DNA from: an uncultured Alphaproteobacteria bacterium
GTDB taxonomy: Bacteria; Pseudomonadota; Alphaproteobacteria; RF32; CAG-239
Direction: 5' to 3'
Assembly (NCBI GenBank): GCA_944391715.1
Contig: CALXUP010000002.1
Coordinates: 1-64,000, forward strand
Length of the DNA: 64,000 nucleotides
A program made the position numbers and the translations under genes. Positions 51,931 to 60,914 of the stretch are shown piece after piece. Below the pieces are notes generated by a model, which did not search any database, had not been told where the DNA came from, and was given only the letters and a program-made list of their open reading frames with translations. Within the stretch, counting starts at the first letter, position 1. Every line of letters starts with the position of its first letter.

Positions 51931-53049
51931 ATGTTAATGTGGTATATCATTTTGGCAATCACGATTATTTTGACCGGAACCGGGCTGATTTATGTCAGCA
52001 GCCGGGTGAGCAAATTCGGGTTTGTCGAAAAACTCGGCAAGGGCAGCAGGACGCGCCGCAATTTAATCGGAGCCGTCATCGTGTTGCTGATATTTTTTCT
52101 GCTCAGCCTTGCAATAAACCTGATGAATGCCGTCATCTGCCTGTTGCATTTTATGGTTATCTGGCTGGTATGCGATTTGTTTTTTGCCCTGGCCGGACGG
52201 ATAAGAAAACAGCCGTTTCGGCGTTATTATGCCGGAGGGACGGCCGTCTTTTTGAGTATTGTTTCCCTGGCGGCCGGCTGGTATCTTGACCACCATGTCT
52301 GGACGACTTCTTATGTGATTGAATCTCAAAAAGCTTCTCAGAATTTGCGCATTGTTCTTTTTGCCGATTCTCATATCGGAACGACATTTGACAGCCGGGG
52401 TTTTGCCGGACTTTTGGAACAGATGCAGCAGCAAAATCCCGATATTGTCGTTATAGCCGGCGATTTCGTGGATGACGGCACCAACCGTGCGGAAATGGTT
52501 GCCGCCAGCCGTGCTCTCGGAAATCTCAAAACAAATTACGGCGTCTATTTTGCTTTCGGCAACCATGACAAAGGCTATTACAGTCCGGCGCTTCGCGGCT
52601 TTACGGGCGGAGAGCTTATAAAGGAACTTGAGAAAAATAACGTCAGGGTTCTGCAGGATGAAAGCGTCTTAATCGGAGATTCTTTTTATATTATCGGACG
52701 GAAGGACGCATCCGAAATGCAGCGCGGCGGCGCCCGGGCAGAAATGGCCGAATTGGTGAAGGGGCTGGATAAAGATAAAATGATGATTGTCTTGGATCAC
52801 CAGCCGAATGATTATGATAACCAGACCAAAACCGGCGCAGATTTGGTGCTTTCCGGCCATACGCACGGCGGACAGCTCTTTCCGCTGAACAAAGTCGGCG
52901 AATGGATTGGTGCCAATGACAAAACCTATGGATTCGAGCAGCGCGGAAACAGCCGTTTTATCGTAACTTCCGGTCTCTCCAACTGGGCAATGAAGTTCAA
53001 AACCGGCACAAAATCAGAATTTGTTGTAATTGATATCAGAAAAAAATAA
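51931..53049 (+). CDS. Second membrane metallophosphoesterase
   Basis: A 372-aa protein of the same architecture as 9592–10740. Four hydrophobic helices fill about residues 1–115. The catalytic domain then shows A-D-S-H-I-G-T, G-D-F-V-D-D, G-N-H-D-K-G and S-G-H-T-H-G-G-Q. The first motif is ADSH where the other copy has SDLH. The copies share motifs but differ in the linker and in loop lengths, so they probably act on different substrates. Start ATG at 51931 has GGCAGG upstream. It is 34 bases after the DUF362 gene and may be co-transcribed. Confidence 0.86.
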   Translation: MLMWYIILAITIILTGTGLIYVSSRVSKFGFVEKLGKGSRTRRNLIGAVIVLLIFFLLSLAINLMNAVICLLHFMVIWLVCDLFFALAGRIRKQPFRRYYAGGTAVFLSIVSLAAGWYLDHHVWTTSYVIESQKASQNLRIVLFADSHIGTTFDSRGFAGLLEQMQQQNPDIVVIAGDFVDDGTNRAEMVAASRALGNLKTNYGVYFAFGNHDKGYYSPALRGFTGGELIKELEKNNVRVLQDESVLIGDSFYIIGRKDASEMQRGGARAEMAELVKGLDKDKMMIVLDHQPNDYDNQTKTGADLVLSGHTHGGQLFPLNKVGEWIGANDKTYGFEQRGNSRFIVTSGLSNWAMKFKTGTKSEFVVIDIRKK

Positions 53050-53075
53050 TGCTTCCTCGTTGTTAAAACAAATAT

Positions 53076-53105
53076 AAAATGCCGCTGTAAAAAGGCGGCA
53101 TTTTT
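53076..53105. terminator. Bidirectional terminator
   Basis: A 10-bp stem (53076–53085 with 53095–53104) with A and T runs. It separates the phosphoesterase gene from the convergent rnj gene. Confidence 0.85.
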
Positions 53106-53123
53106 CGTTTGGGCACAGGGTTT

Positions 53124-54803
53124 TTATAACGGTGTTATCTCCGTATCCGGTTTTTTGAAAAAATGCATAAAGACAACCGGTTTGATGTCTGTAGCAGCAT
53201 AAATCTTTTTGCGGATTTTTGCCCGGATATATTCTTCAATAGCGCTTTCGCGATAGTTCAGTTTGACCACTTCTCCCGGAATGGATTTTATCATATCCGC
53301 CCTGATTTCCTCTTCCAGTTTATTCCAGGCATTTTCTTCCAGAATGTCAATGGAACTTATCTGCAAATCTTCCAACTGCCATTTTTCATCAAAAAAGGCG
53401 CTGATAAATACGCTGCAGTTATAGGCAATGCGTTTGCGGTTTTTAATCAGTTGCGACCCGAGGCTGGTCAGCTGTTTGCGGTCGACGCCCAGAATATCGG
53501 TCGGAACGACGCCGACCAGTTCGTATCCGTCTTTATTAATCAACAGAACATCGCCGTTATGAACCTGGGTAACGTCTTTAACGCCGCATTCCAAAGCAAA
53601 ACGCCGTTGCTCCCTGATGTTGCGCTTGTCGCCGTGAACCGGAATAACCAGCTGCGGTTTTAACAGTTCATACATGGCTTTAATTTCTTGTTTACCGCCA
53701 TGCCCGGTGGTGTGAACATCATATTCTTCACTGGTTATGACGTCAACACCGGCATCGCGCAGTTTTTCCTGCATCCGTTCTATTTTTTCCTCGTTTCCGG
53801 GAATAATCTTGGAGGAAAAAATAATGGCATCGCCTTTGCCGAGGCTGATATTTTTGTTTTCTCCGTTAACAATACGGGTCAGCCCGCTGCGATAATTGCC
53901 CTGCGACCCGGCACAGATATACAGCATCTTGTCCAACGGGATGTCCGTCGCTTGTTTGGCCTCCACATAAGACGGAATATCTTTCAAAAAACCGCAGTCT
54001 TTGGCAATATTCATATTCTGAATCAGGCTCATTCCGGCAATAACCGGCGTCCGGTCGGCGGCATGAGCAGCCAAAATCAGGCTCTCCATCCGGGTAATGT
54101 TAGAAGCAAAACAAGTGGCAACCAGCGTATTTTTGAAAGTCGGCACCAGCTTTATCAGATTTTCGCGGATTTTCATTTCCGACGGCGAAGGAGCTGTTTC
54201 CCGCATATTGGTCGAATCTCCGACATAAAGGATAACGCCTTCTTTAGCGGCTTCGTGCAATGCCTGATAATCCGTGACCGACAGTTCGTTTTGTCCGTCG
54301 TCAAAACGCCAGTCCGTCGCATGGACGACATTGCCGTAGCGGGTGCGGATAATCAGCCCGCAGCTTTCCAAAGTCGAATGCACCAGTCCGGCAAATTCAA
54401 CGTCAAAATTTTGCAGTTTAACGCGCGGGTGCGCCGTGGCCGAATGCAATTCAACCTCGTTTTCCAGCTTATATTCCCTTAAACGGTAAGCAATATGTCC
54501 GAGCGTAAAATCAGTGGCATATATCGGGCAACGCAGTTTGGGCCAGATATGGGCAATGGCTCCGAAATGGTCTTCATGCGCATGCGTAATAAAAATCGCC
54601 TCAATGTCCTGCTGATAATTCTCCAGAAAAGACGGATCAGCCAGTCCCATTTCTATTCCGGGAAAGTCATCATTCAAAAAACCGTACCCGGCATCAACAA
54701 CAATAATTTTTCCGTCAACGGCATAGGCGTACATATTAAAACCGACTTCTTCCGCTCCGCCTAAAGCAAAAAAGTATATCCCCTCTTTGTTAAATTCGTT
54801 CAT
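53124..54803 (-). CDS. rnj: Ribonuclease J
   Basis: A 559-aa metallo-beta-lactamase nuclease. It has the zinc motif T-H-A-H-E-D-H-F-G near residue 74, the beta-CASP domain with the K-x-P-V-I-A-G-M-type region, and G-H-G-G-K-Q-E near 380. RNase J matures and degrades RNA with 5'-exonuclease and endonuclease activity and replaces RNase E functions in some lineages. In alphaproteobacteria it lies downstream of nuoN and birA, as here. Length is normal. The ribosome site is weak but the N-terminus (F-F-A-L-G-G-A-E-E-V-G) is the family start. Confidence 0.95.
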   Translation of the reverse strand: MNEFNKEGIYFFALGGAEEVGFNMYAYAVDGKIIVVDAGYGFLNDDFPGIEMGLADPSFLENYQQDIEAIFITHAHEDHFGAIAHIWPKLRCPIYATDFTLGHIAYRLREYKLENEVELHSATAHPRVKLQNFDVEFAGLVHSTLESCGLIIRTRYGNVVHATDWRFDDGQNELSVTDYQALHEAAKEGVILYVGDSTNMRETAPSPSEMKIRENLIKLVPTFKNTLVATCFASNITRMESLILAAHAADRTPVIAGMSLIQNMNIAKDCGFLKDIPSYVEAKQATDIPLDKMLYICAGSQGNYRSGLTRIVNGENKNISLGKGDAIIFSSKIIPGNEEKIERMQEKLRDAGVDVITSEEYDVHTTGHGGKQEIKAMYELLKPQLVIPVHGDKRNIREQRRFALECGVKDVTQVHNGDVLLINKDGYELVGVVPTDILGVDRKQLTSLGSQLIKNRKRIAYNCSVFISAFFDEKWQLEDLQISSIDILEENAWNKLEEEIRADMIKSIPGEVVKLNYRESAIEEYIRAKIRKKIYAATDIKPVVFMHFFKKPDTEITPL

Positions 54804-54812
54804 TTACAATTA

Positions 54813-55541
54813 TTATCCTTGTTTGTCTTCCTTATAAAATACATCACCGGCATAAATTTTTTGCACTATATCACCTTTTTGCAATAATAACAATCCATTA
54901 TTGTCAACGCCGGCAAACACGCCGCATTCCTCGCCTTTTTCCGTTACGACGCGGATATCTTCGCCCTGTCCCTTTGCCATTTGCAGCCAGCGGCGGCGGA
55001 TGTTTTCAAAGCCGTCTTTATGCCATATATTGCGATTCTCGTCAAATTTTTTTAAATACATTCGCAAAAAATCCAACCGGTCAATTTCAATGCCGTTTTC
55101 TTTCAGACTGGCCGAGCGGTAGAGCAGGGTGCTCAACCGGGGTGCGTCCGTAATGTTGACGCCGATGCCGATGATAATATAGCCGTTTTCGCCGTTTTCC
55201 ATCAGAATACCGGAGATTTTTCCGCCGCCGACCAAAACGTCATTCGGCCATTTTATTTTAACCTCGGCGCCTAACCCGGCAATAACGTCTGCCAGACTTA
55301 ATGAAACGACAAAAACCAGCTGTCCCAGATCTTTCAGTTCTTCTTTAACGCCCAAAGACATAAATAAGTTCCCGTCAAGGCCGATCCAGCTTCTGCCCCG
55401 GCGTCCTCTGCCGGCATTTTGCCGGACGGCCGTTGCAACAAACTTTTCCGCCGGCGGGCACGCACTCAATATTTTTGCGTCATCGTTAGTGCTTCCGGTT
55501 TCTTCTTTATCCTGCCAATACCATCCGTTTATCGCGGTCAT
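54813..55541 (-). CDS. birA: Biotin–protein ligase
   Basis: A 242-aa enzyme that attaches biotin to acetyl-CoA carboxylase. The biotin-binding segment G-R-G-R-R-G-R-S-W is near residue 44, and K-W-P-N-D-V near 100 holds the catalytic lysine region. The DNA-binding domain of E. coli BirA is absent, so it is a monofunctional ligase without repressor role. It lies 9 bases after nuoN and 9 bases before rnj on the same strand. The order nuoN–birA–rnj is a conserved alphaproteobacterial layout. Confidence 0.93.
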   Translation of the reverse strand: MTAINGWYWQDKEETGSTNDDAKILSACPPAEKFVATAVRQNAGRGRRGRSWIGLDGNLFMSLGVKEELKDLGQLVFVVSLSLADVIAGLGAEVKIKWPNDVLVGGGKISGILMENGENGYIIIGIGVNITDAPRLSTLLYRSASLKENGIEIDRLDFLRMYLKKFDENRNIWHKDGFENIRRRWLQMAKGQGEDIRVVTEKGEECGVFAGVDNNGLLLLQKGDIVQKIYAGDVFYKEDKQG

Positions 55542-55550
55542 CGCTTTCTC

Positions 55551-56966
55551 CTAAAATACCCTTATCAGCATCCGTTCAAAACCGCTCATCAAAAAGCGCG
55601 GCTGCACCAGGCTGATAACAACCAAAATCAAATTAAGCGTCAGGCAAATATAAATACTCTTGTCAATTCGGTCAAAATTCATAATCGGCGAATCAAAATA
55701 CACGGTTTTGACCACAACCAGATAAGCGTTGGCCATCAAAATCAAAGACAACAACGCCACAGCCACCAGATAAAAATGATGTTCCAGCACCAGATTGTTG
55801 ATGACGGACAATTTACCGAGAAAACCAAGCATCGGCGGAGAACCGATTAACGAAACAAGAAACATCAGCAGAGCAGCGGCCAGATAAGCCTTCTGCTTGG
55901 CAATACCGGCAAATTCCCGCAGCTCAAACACATAGCGTCCCTGGCTTTTGAACCCGAGAAAAACGGTGTATATGCCCAGCATGGACATTAAATAAACAAG
56001 CAGATAAACAAACGAACTGAACAAACTGTCGGTACTGAAAGTTATCAGGCTTATCAGAATAAAGCCGACGTTAAAAACGCTGCCGTAAGCAAACAGGCGC
56101 AGAATATTTTTTTCACCGTTGGCCCCGATCGCACCAAAAAACAACGAAGCAACGGCAAAAATAATCAACGGCTGCTGAAAATGCCCGTATATGGGAAAAA
56201 AGACATTGATTGTCATTGTGCAAAATGCGGCAAAATAAGCCAGAACCGGTGCCAAAGTCAGATACCCGCCGACCGGCAGGATAGAATAACGGACAACATC
56301 CAGAAACCAAAAATGAAACGGTGCTGCCGCCATAAAGAACAACATCCCCGCCAGAATCATTGACGCAGCATAAAGATATATTCGCGGAATATCGGCTCCT
56401 TGGTGCAAAAAAGCAAAGATATCAAGATAATTCAGGCTTTCCGTCTGTCGGTAAAAAATTATAATTCCGGCGGCCATCAACAACAGAAAAATAGCGGCAA
56501 ATCCGGCGTAACGATGTGCAATAACAAAAATCCGCTCATCGTCAAGCCGCCGCAAAATTAAGAAATAAACCAAAACCGCATGCAGAGCCAAAGCGCTCCA
56601 CAGCAAAGCAAAATTATGTGCAGAAATGATAACGTCAAGGCAAATAAGCGAACTGATGCTTAACATAAAATACCGAAAAGACGACCTCTCTTCGTGCAAA
56701 AACCAGCGGTATGCCAAAAAGAACCAGACAAAAGAAAACAAAAAAACCAGACATTTAAATAAGGTCGTATAACGGCTGTTATCATAAATCCCGGGCAATT
56801 CGCTTTTATCATAAAGAATAATGCTCAACAGGACGGAAGCCAGCATAAAATATTTAGATAGCGTAAAATAGGTTTTCGGAGTGGCAGAAGTCCTGAAAAA
56901 ACGAACCAGTGCCAAAACAGGCAGGCAGCAGCACAAGACGATTTCGGGCAAAAAAGTTATCAGCAT
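55551..56966 (-). CDS. nuoN: NuoN-like antiporter subunit, degenerate
   Basis: A 471-aa polytopic protein with about 13 hydrophobic helices, placed last in an L–M–N order and followed by birA and rnj as in alphaproteobacterial nuo operons. The antiporter motif near residue 215 reads A-A-P-F-H-F-W, matching the family. The Glu normally in the L-E-L-x-S-L segment of TM5 is replaced (L-W-S-A-L-A-L). The TM7 lysine before the APFH motif is also absent (F-F-M-A-A-A). Both are key in proton transfer by family members. The fold and order say NuoN; the loss suggests weak or absent proton pumping. Confidence 0.78.
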   Translation of the reverse strand: MLITFLPEIVLCCCLPVLALVRFFRTSATPKTYFTLSKYFMLASVLLSIILYDKSELPGIYDNSRYTTLFKCLVFLFSFVWFFLAYRWFLHEERSSFRYFMLSISSLICLDVIISAHNFALLWSALALHAVLVYFLILRRLDDERIFVIAHRYAGFAAIFLLLMAAGIIIFYRQTESLNYLDIFAFLHQGADIPRIYLYAASMILAGMLFFMAAAPFHFWFLDVVRYSILPVGGYLTLAPVLAYFAAFCTMTINVFFPIYGHFQQPLIIFAVASLFFGAIGANGEKNILRLFAYGSVFNVGFILISLITFSTDSLFSSFVYLLVYLMSMLGIYTVFLGFKSQGRYVFELREFAGIAKQKAYLAAALLMFLVSLIGSPPMLGFLGKLSVINNLVLEHHFYLVAVALLSLILMANAYLVVVKTVYFDSPIMNFDRIDKSIYICLTLNLILVVISLVQPRFLMSGFERMLIRVF

Positions 56967-56976
56967 AATGTTTCTC

Positions 56977-58410
56977 CTATCGGCCTAAAAACCATAGCGG
57001 CCTGATAAACGAGGCAATCAGGACAAAAATAATAAAAGTCATAAAGAAAAAGTAGGGTTTGGAAATATCCGTAATACATCCTTTTTCAGGGCAAAAAGCC
57101 GAACTGTCCTTCAGCCGGTACAAATCCCCGAGCAGCGCGCCGGAAGAAAGAACCAAAGCGCAAACAACCGTAATCCCCAGATTAAAACTGTTTTCCAGCA
57201 GGCTTGAGATAATCAGAAAGTTGTTTAAAAACAATGAGGAAACCGGAAGCCCGATTGCCGCCAGAACCAGAAAAGAATATACAAAAGCCAGGCGGGGAAC
57301 GGGGCAAAGCAGACCCTCCGTCCCGAGTTCAAGCTTTTCTTGCTGACTGCGGACATAACTCGAAACAAACTCCAGGCCGGCAACAATAATCAGATAACTG
57401 AAAAAAGAGAACCCGACATTCAGCATAATCAAAGTATTTTTGGACAGCAGCCCCAGCATATACATAATATAATAAACGGTGATATAAGAGAAAAATTTAT
57501 ATTGGGTATCCCGGTTGATAAAGCCGATAAGCGCAATAAACAACATCGTCACAACGCCGATAATCTCCAATGCCGTTATGTAAAAAGCCGCCGAAACCGG
57601 AAATGTTTGCGGTAAAAAGCGGATTAATCCGTAAATTCCGGTCAGCGGAATCAGGTTGACGATAATAAATACCAGCGGGTTTTTAATGCTCGAACTCACA
57701 CTTGCAATCCAAAAATGAAACGGCCAGATCGGAATGCGGGATAAAAAGGAAATTAAAATCGATGCCCACATAAAGTGTTCCGTCCTGCCGTTAAAAGACA
57801 GCTGCGTTACTTTTGATATTTCAACGGCTCCGTTTTGGTAGTTGTATAAAATGATTGTCGCCAGAAACAAAACGACCGCACCCAGAAAGTTGTAAAGGAA
57901 AAAGCGATACATAATTCCCTGACGGCGAATGTCTCCGAAAATGCCGATTAGCATAAATACCGGAAAAAGCATTGCCTCAAAGAAAATGTAAAAAGAAAAC
58001 ACGTCCGCAGCCAGCAAAAATCCGGTAATCTGGCTCAAAAACAACAGGGCAAAAACCATCATCGATTTTTGTTGTATCCGGTTATGCCGGACCGCTATAA
58101 ACCCGATAATAAAAGCAAGATGAATAGACAGCAGCAAAAGTGCAGAAAAAACGTCAACTCCGAGAACAATGTCAATTCTTGGATTCTCCAGCCAGGTAAA
58201 GCGTTCTACCAGCTGCAATGCGGAAGATTTAACGTCCAGCCGGGAAAACATTCGCAAAATGAGCACAATATTGGCAATAACCGTAAACAGGCTGACGTTA
58301 TAAACATTCCTTCCTCCGGTTTTTTCGTCATTTTTGGCGGCCAACACAAAAAGCATCCCCAAAAAGGGCAAAACGATAATAACCGACAACAGGTAAAGAT
58401 TGCTGCTCAT
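56977..58410 (-). CDS. nuoM: NuoM-like antiporter subunit, partly degenerate
   Basis: A 477-aa polytopic protein with about 14 hydrophobic helices. The TM5 glutamate is kept (F-F-E-A-M-L-F-P, near residue 130). At the TM7 position the usual K-x-P-x-x-P-F-H reads R-I-P-I-W-P-F-H, so the lysine is replaced by arginine. The following L-P-D-A-H is lost (I-A-S-V-S). The lysine of the K-M-G-G-Y-G segment in TM8 is also missing (P-L-T-G-I-Y-G). The gene lies between nuoL- and nuoN-like genes with gaps of only 3 and 10 bases. Best seen as a diverged complex I subunit. Confidence 0.8.
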   Translation of the reverse strand: MSSNLYLLSVIIVLPFLGMLFVLAAKNDEKTGGRNVYNVSLFTVIANIVLILRMFSRLDVKSSALQLVERFTWLENPRIDIVLGVDVFSALLLLSIHLAFIIGFIAVRHNRIQQKSMMVFALLFLSQITGFLLAADVFSFYIFFEAMLFPVFMLIGIFGDIRRQGIMYRFFLYNFLGAVVLFLATIILYNYQNGAVEISKVTQLSFNGRTEHFMWASILISFLSRIPIWPFHFWIASVSSSIKNPLVFIIVNLIPLTGIYGLIRFLPQTFPVSAAFYITALEIIGVVTMLFIALIGFINRDTQYKFFSYITVYYIMYMLGLLSKNTLIMLNVGFSFFSYLIIVAGLEFVSSYVRSQQEKLELGTEGLLCPVPRLAFVYSFLVLAAIGLPVSSLFLNNFLIISSLLENSFNLGITVVCALVLSSGALLGDLYRLKDSSAFCPEKGCITDISKPYFFFMTFIIFVLIASFIRPLWFLGR

Positions 58411-58413
58411 CTC

Positions 58414-60090
58414 CTATCTCCCCGTATAAAGAAAAAGAATGCCCAGACCGCACAAGGCCAGCAAGATATAATTAATCAACGCCGGCTGATGAATCTTTTG
58501 TGAAACCTTGATTAAGAATTTTATCATATCAGAAAGAGAGTTAATTATGGTTCTTTCAATAATGACAAAATCTATCGTCAGCCATAAGATACGCCCTAAA
58601 ACGGTTATCGGCGTTAAGACGACAAGCTCGTAAAATCGTTTGAAAAATTCTGCAAGCTGCAATTCTTCATCGGCATAATAGCGCGACAAACGGCGCAGCG
58701 GATGTATCGCCAGCAACAGCAGGAATACGGCAAAAGCCATGACGGCGGTTCGGGAAACTTCCGGAAAAGGAAAAACAGACCAGCCGCAAATCAATACTGC
58801 CGGTAGCCAACAGTCAGCATAAGGCAGAGCTTTCAACCGCGCAGAAACGATTTCGTCGGCTTGGGTCGCCCCGAAAAAAACTTCTCTCAGAAAATGTGCC
58901 AAAGCCAGAGCCATAAACGATACAAACAAAACAATCACAACCCGGGCTCCTGCTTGACTATAATCAAGCGACAAGGTGTTTTGAGCAAAAATTGCAAACC
59001 ATAAAACAAAGAACAAAAACAACAGCCATAGATTTTTAAAGAAACCGCCCGTTTTGGATACGTAAATTTCATCCGACGCAGCTGCGGACAAAGCGTGTAT
59101 CAGTCCGTTTAAAGCCAGCATCAGCAAAAACAACGAAAAATATGCCGAAAAGGAAAAATGGGGCACTGTCAGAGCCAGAGCATATAAGAATGCCCAGAAC
59201 AGCATGTTGAAACAAAGCGTTTTTTCTTTAATATCATCATATATCAATGTTCCGCCTAAGGCATAAACGGCCGAGAGCCCGGCTGTGACGGCAATTACCA
59301 ACCGGCCGTATTCAAAGGCGGATAATAAAGGCATAACTTTTTCATAAATCAATATTCCGACCACCGGCAGACTGCTGAAACTCAGGAAAACGAGCCGGTT
59401 AAAATTCAGGTCGCGAAAGCTCAGGAGCTGGTTATGAAACAAAAACAAACCGTTTTTTATCAACAGGCTTAAAAGGATAAGGCTTGCAACCAGCGGAATA
59501 TGCTCGCCCTCCCGGGCATATTTTGTCAGAACGGAAAGTTCCACCTGATGAAACTGGCTGTATATTATTGCAAAGGCCGTAAACAAGGCCATGTCGGAAA
59601 TCAGGTCATAAACAATATATGTTTTTTTCGATTCGTAATCGTTAATAATGTAAAGAGTCGTGATGCTGGTTAAAAAGGCGCTGATCATTAAGATAATCAG
59701 GTTATTGGTGCAAATCAGCAATAGTAAAAACGCCAAATTGACGCACATCAAACCGCCCAGGCGCAATCGGCGGATTTCCTGCCGAGAGAAAATATTGCAA
59801 AAAAGCGAAAACAACAGCACAATGCCCAATGGCATCAAATAGAGATAATTGCGCTGATTGGCCGAAAGGTTGATGTCTATATGCAGACTTTTATATTGTA
59901 TCCAGTGAAAAACAAAAGGTTCCGAGCTCCCGGACAAATAAGCCTGCCAAATCAGCCAGCCGTAACTAACTGCGCCCGCAAAAACCAATAATGAAAAGAA
60001 TCGGGAATATTTGTCTTTGGGAAGAAAAAACGCAGCTCCGCCCGTTAAAGACAACAATATAAACAAGTTTACCAGCATATTATTCGTCAT
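58414..60090 (-). CDS. nuoL: NuoL-like antiporter subunit, strongly degenerate
   Basis: A 558-aa protein with about 15 hydrophobic helices and a C-terminal amphipathic helix and final TM, as in NuoL. Gene order (L–M–N–birA–rnj) gives the identity; sequence similarity is weak. The W-E-G segment of TM5, holding a key Glu, reads M-I-S-A. The TM7 lysine remains (I-K-N-G-L-F-L-F-H), but the W-L-P-D-A-M-E-G-P-T block after it is gone. Start at 60090 is chosen; TTG at 60120 lies against the terminator hairpin, and ATG at 60078 is also possible. No nuoK precedes it in the window. Confidence 0.68.
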   Translation of the reverse strand: MTNNMLVNLFILLSLTGGAAFFLPKDKYSRFFSLLVFAGAVSYGWLIWQAYLSGSSEPFVFHWIQYKSLHIDINLSANQRNYLYLMPLGIVLLFSLFCNIFSRQEIRRLRLGGLMCVNLAFLLLLICTNNLIILMISAFLTSITTLYIINDYESKKTYIVYDLISDMALFTAFAIIYSQFHQVELSVLTKYAREGEHIPLVASLILLSLLIKNGLFLFHNQLLSFRDLNFNRLVFLSFSSLPVVGILIYEKVMPLLSAFEYGRLVIAVTAGLSAVYALGGTLIYDDIKEKTLCFNMLFWAFLYALALTVPHFSFSAYFSLFLLMLALNGLIHALSAAASDEIYVSKTGGFFKNLWLLFLFFVLWFAIFAQNTLSLDYSQAGARVVIVLFVSFMALALAHFLREVFFGATQADEIVSARLKALPYADCWLPAVLICGWSVFPFPEVSRTAVMAFAVFLLLLAIHPLRRLSRYYADEELQLAEFFKRFYELVVLTPITVLGRILWLTIDFVIIERTIINSLSDMIKFLIKVSQKIHQPALINYILLALCGLGILFLYTGR

Positions 60091-60120
60091 AAAGTCATTC
60101 AACTGCGACCAATATAACAA

Positions 60121-60149
60121 AAAATAAGGGCTTTTAAAGCCCTTATTTT
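60121..60149. terminator. Terminator between the 60170 gene and nuoL
   Basis: A near-perfect palindrome, AAAATAAGGGCTTT with AAAGCCCTTATTTT. It would end transcripts of the 105-aa gene and leaves little room for a nuoL promoter. Confidence 0.75.
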
Positions 60150-60169
60150 ATCTTGATTGTGCATAAAAA

Positions 60170-60487
60170 CTATTTTGCCAAAGCTTCCAGGCTCTTGACG
60201 ATGCGGAGCGGAACCTTATATTCACGAGCTACCTCGTCGCCGTCGATTTCGGCAATCAAAACTTCATCCACGGATTTCAACGGGGCTCTGGCTTTTTCAT
60301 TAATGGCGTCTAAAAATAATGCGCTTTCGCGGCTGCGATACAAAAGAGCCACATCACCGCCGTCATATACCATACGGGGATTCTCGGGACCGCCGTTACG
60401 GTATTTTATGATAATCAGGATCTCTCCCGCACCATTTTGTAAAATATCGTATCTACCTTCTTGTTCAGAAATCGTATTATCAGCCAT
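60170..60487 (-). CDS. Small unknown protein
   Basis: A 105-aa soluble protein. The first half has an all-beta feel (R-Y-D-I-L-Q-N-G, I-L-I-I-I-K-Y-R-N-G-G). A D-G-G-D-V-A-L-L-Y segment and a helical end follow. Start at 60487 is supported by GAGGAAAG just upstream. No family is recognised. It lies upstream of nuoL on the same strand, separated by a terminator-like palindrome. A role in the nuo block is not implied by anything beyond position. Confidence 0.65.
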   Translation of the reverse strand: MADNTISEQEGRYDILQNGAGEILIIIKYRNGGPENPRMVYDGGDVALLYRSRESALFLDAINEKARAPLKSVDEVLIAEIDGDEVAREYKVPLRIVKSLEALAK

Positions 60488-60612
60488 GGCTTTCCTCATC
60501 AAATTATTATTCTGTAATCTTCTGATATTTCAATCTGAAACTGATATTAACATATAATTATTAATAAATACAGCACAATTTTAATTTTTTTATTTTTTTT
60601 TGATTTTTTTTA

Positions 60613-60641
60613 TTGACTATCGTTCTTTTATCCCTTATACA
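60613..60641 (+). promoter_or_regulatory. Promoter of tRNA-Lys
   Basis: TTGACT, 17 bases, TATACA, ending 18 bases before the tRNA. This is near consensus. Confidence 0.75.
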
Positions 60642-60659
60642 TACCTTCGTATTCGATAA

Positions 60660-60735
60660 GGGTGCGTAGCTCAGTTGGTAGAGCATTTGACTTTTAATCA
60701 AAGGGTCTCGGGTTCGAATCCCGACGCGCTCACCA
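60660..60735 (+). tRNA. tRNA-Lys (anticodon TTT)
   Basis: A 76-nt cloverleaf with encoded CCA. The acceptor pairs GGGTGCG with CGCGCTC with two G-U pairs. D arm AGCTCAGTTGGTAGAGC; T loop GTTCGAATC. The anticodon loop CTTTTAA gives anticodon TTT, reading AAA and AAG. Confidence 0.96.
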
Positions 60736-60742
60736 TTTATGA

Positions 60743-60772
60743 AAATCTCCGTAGGCTGCGGGGATTTTTTTT
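60743..60772 (+). terminator. Terminator of tRNA-Lys
   Basis: A 9-bp stem with one G-U (60743–60751 with 60759–60767), then eight T. Confidence 0.88.
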
Positions 60773-60914
60773 GTGTCTTTTTAAAGGTTCATCGGGTTCA
60801 TCGTCAAATTTAGGGGCAAGTTATCAAAAAGCATCATAATCAGTACACCGAAATTAAAATAAGTTAAGCACATAAAATCCGCACGCGCAAGCGGTAGTTT
60901 TCAAAATTTCTAAA

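Noticed and set aside
53163-54482. Plus-strand frames of 166 and 264 codons
   Set aside because: Antisense to rnj, which has complete catalytic motifs.
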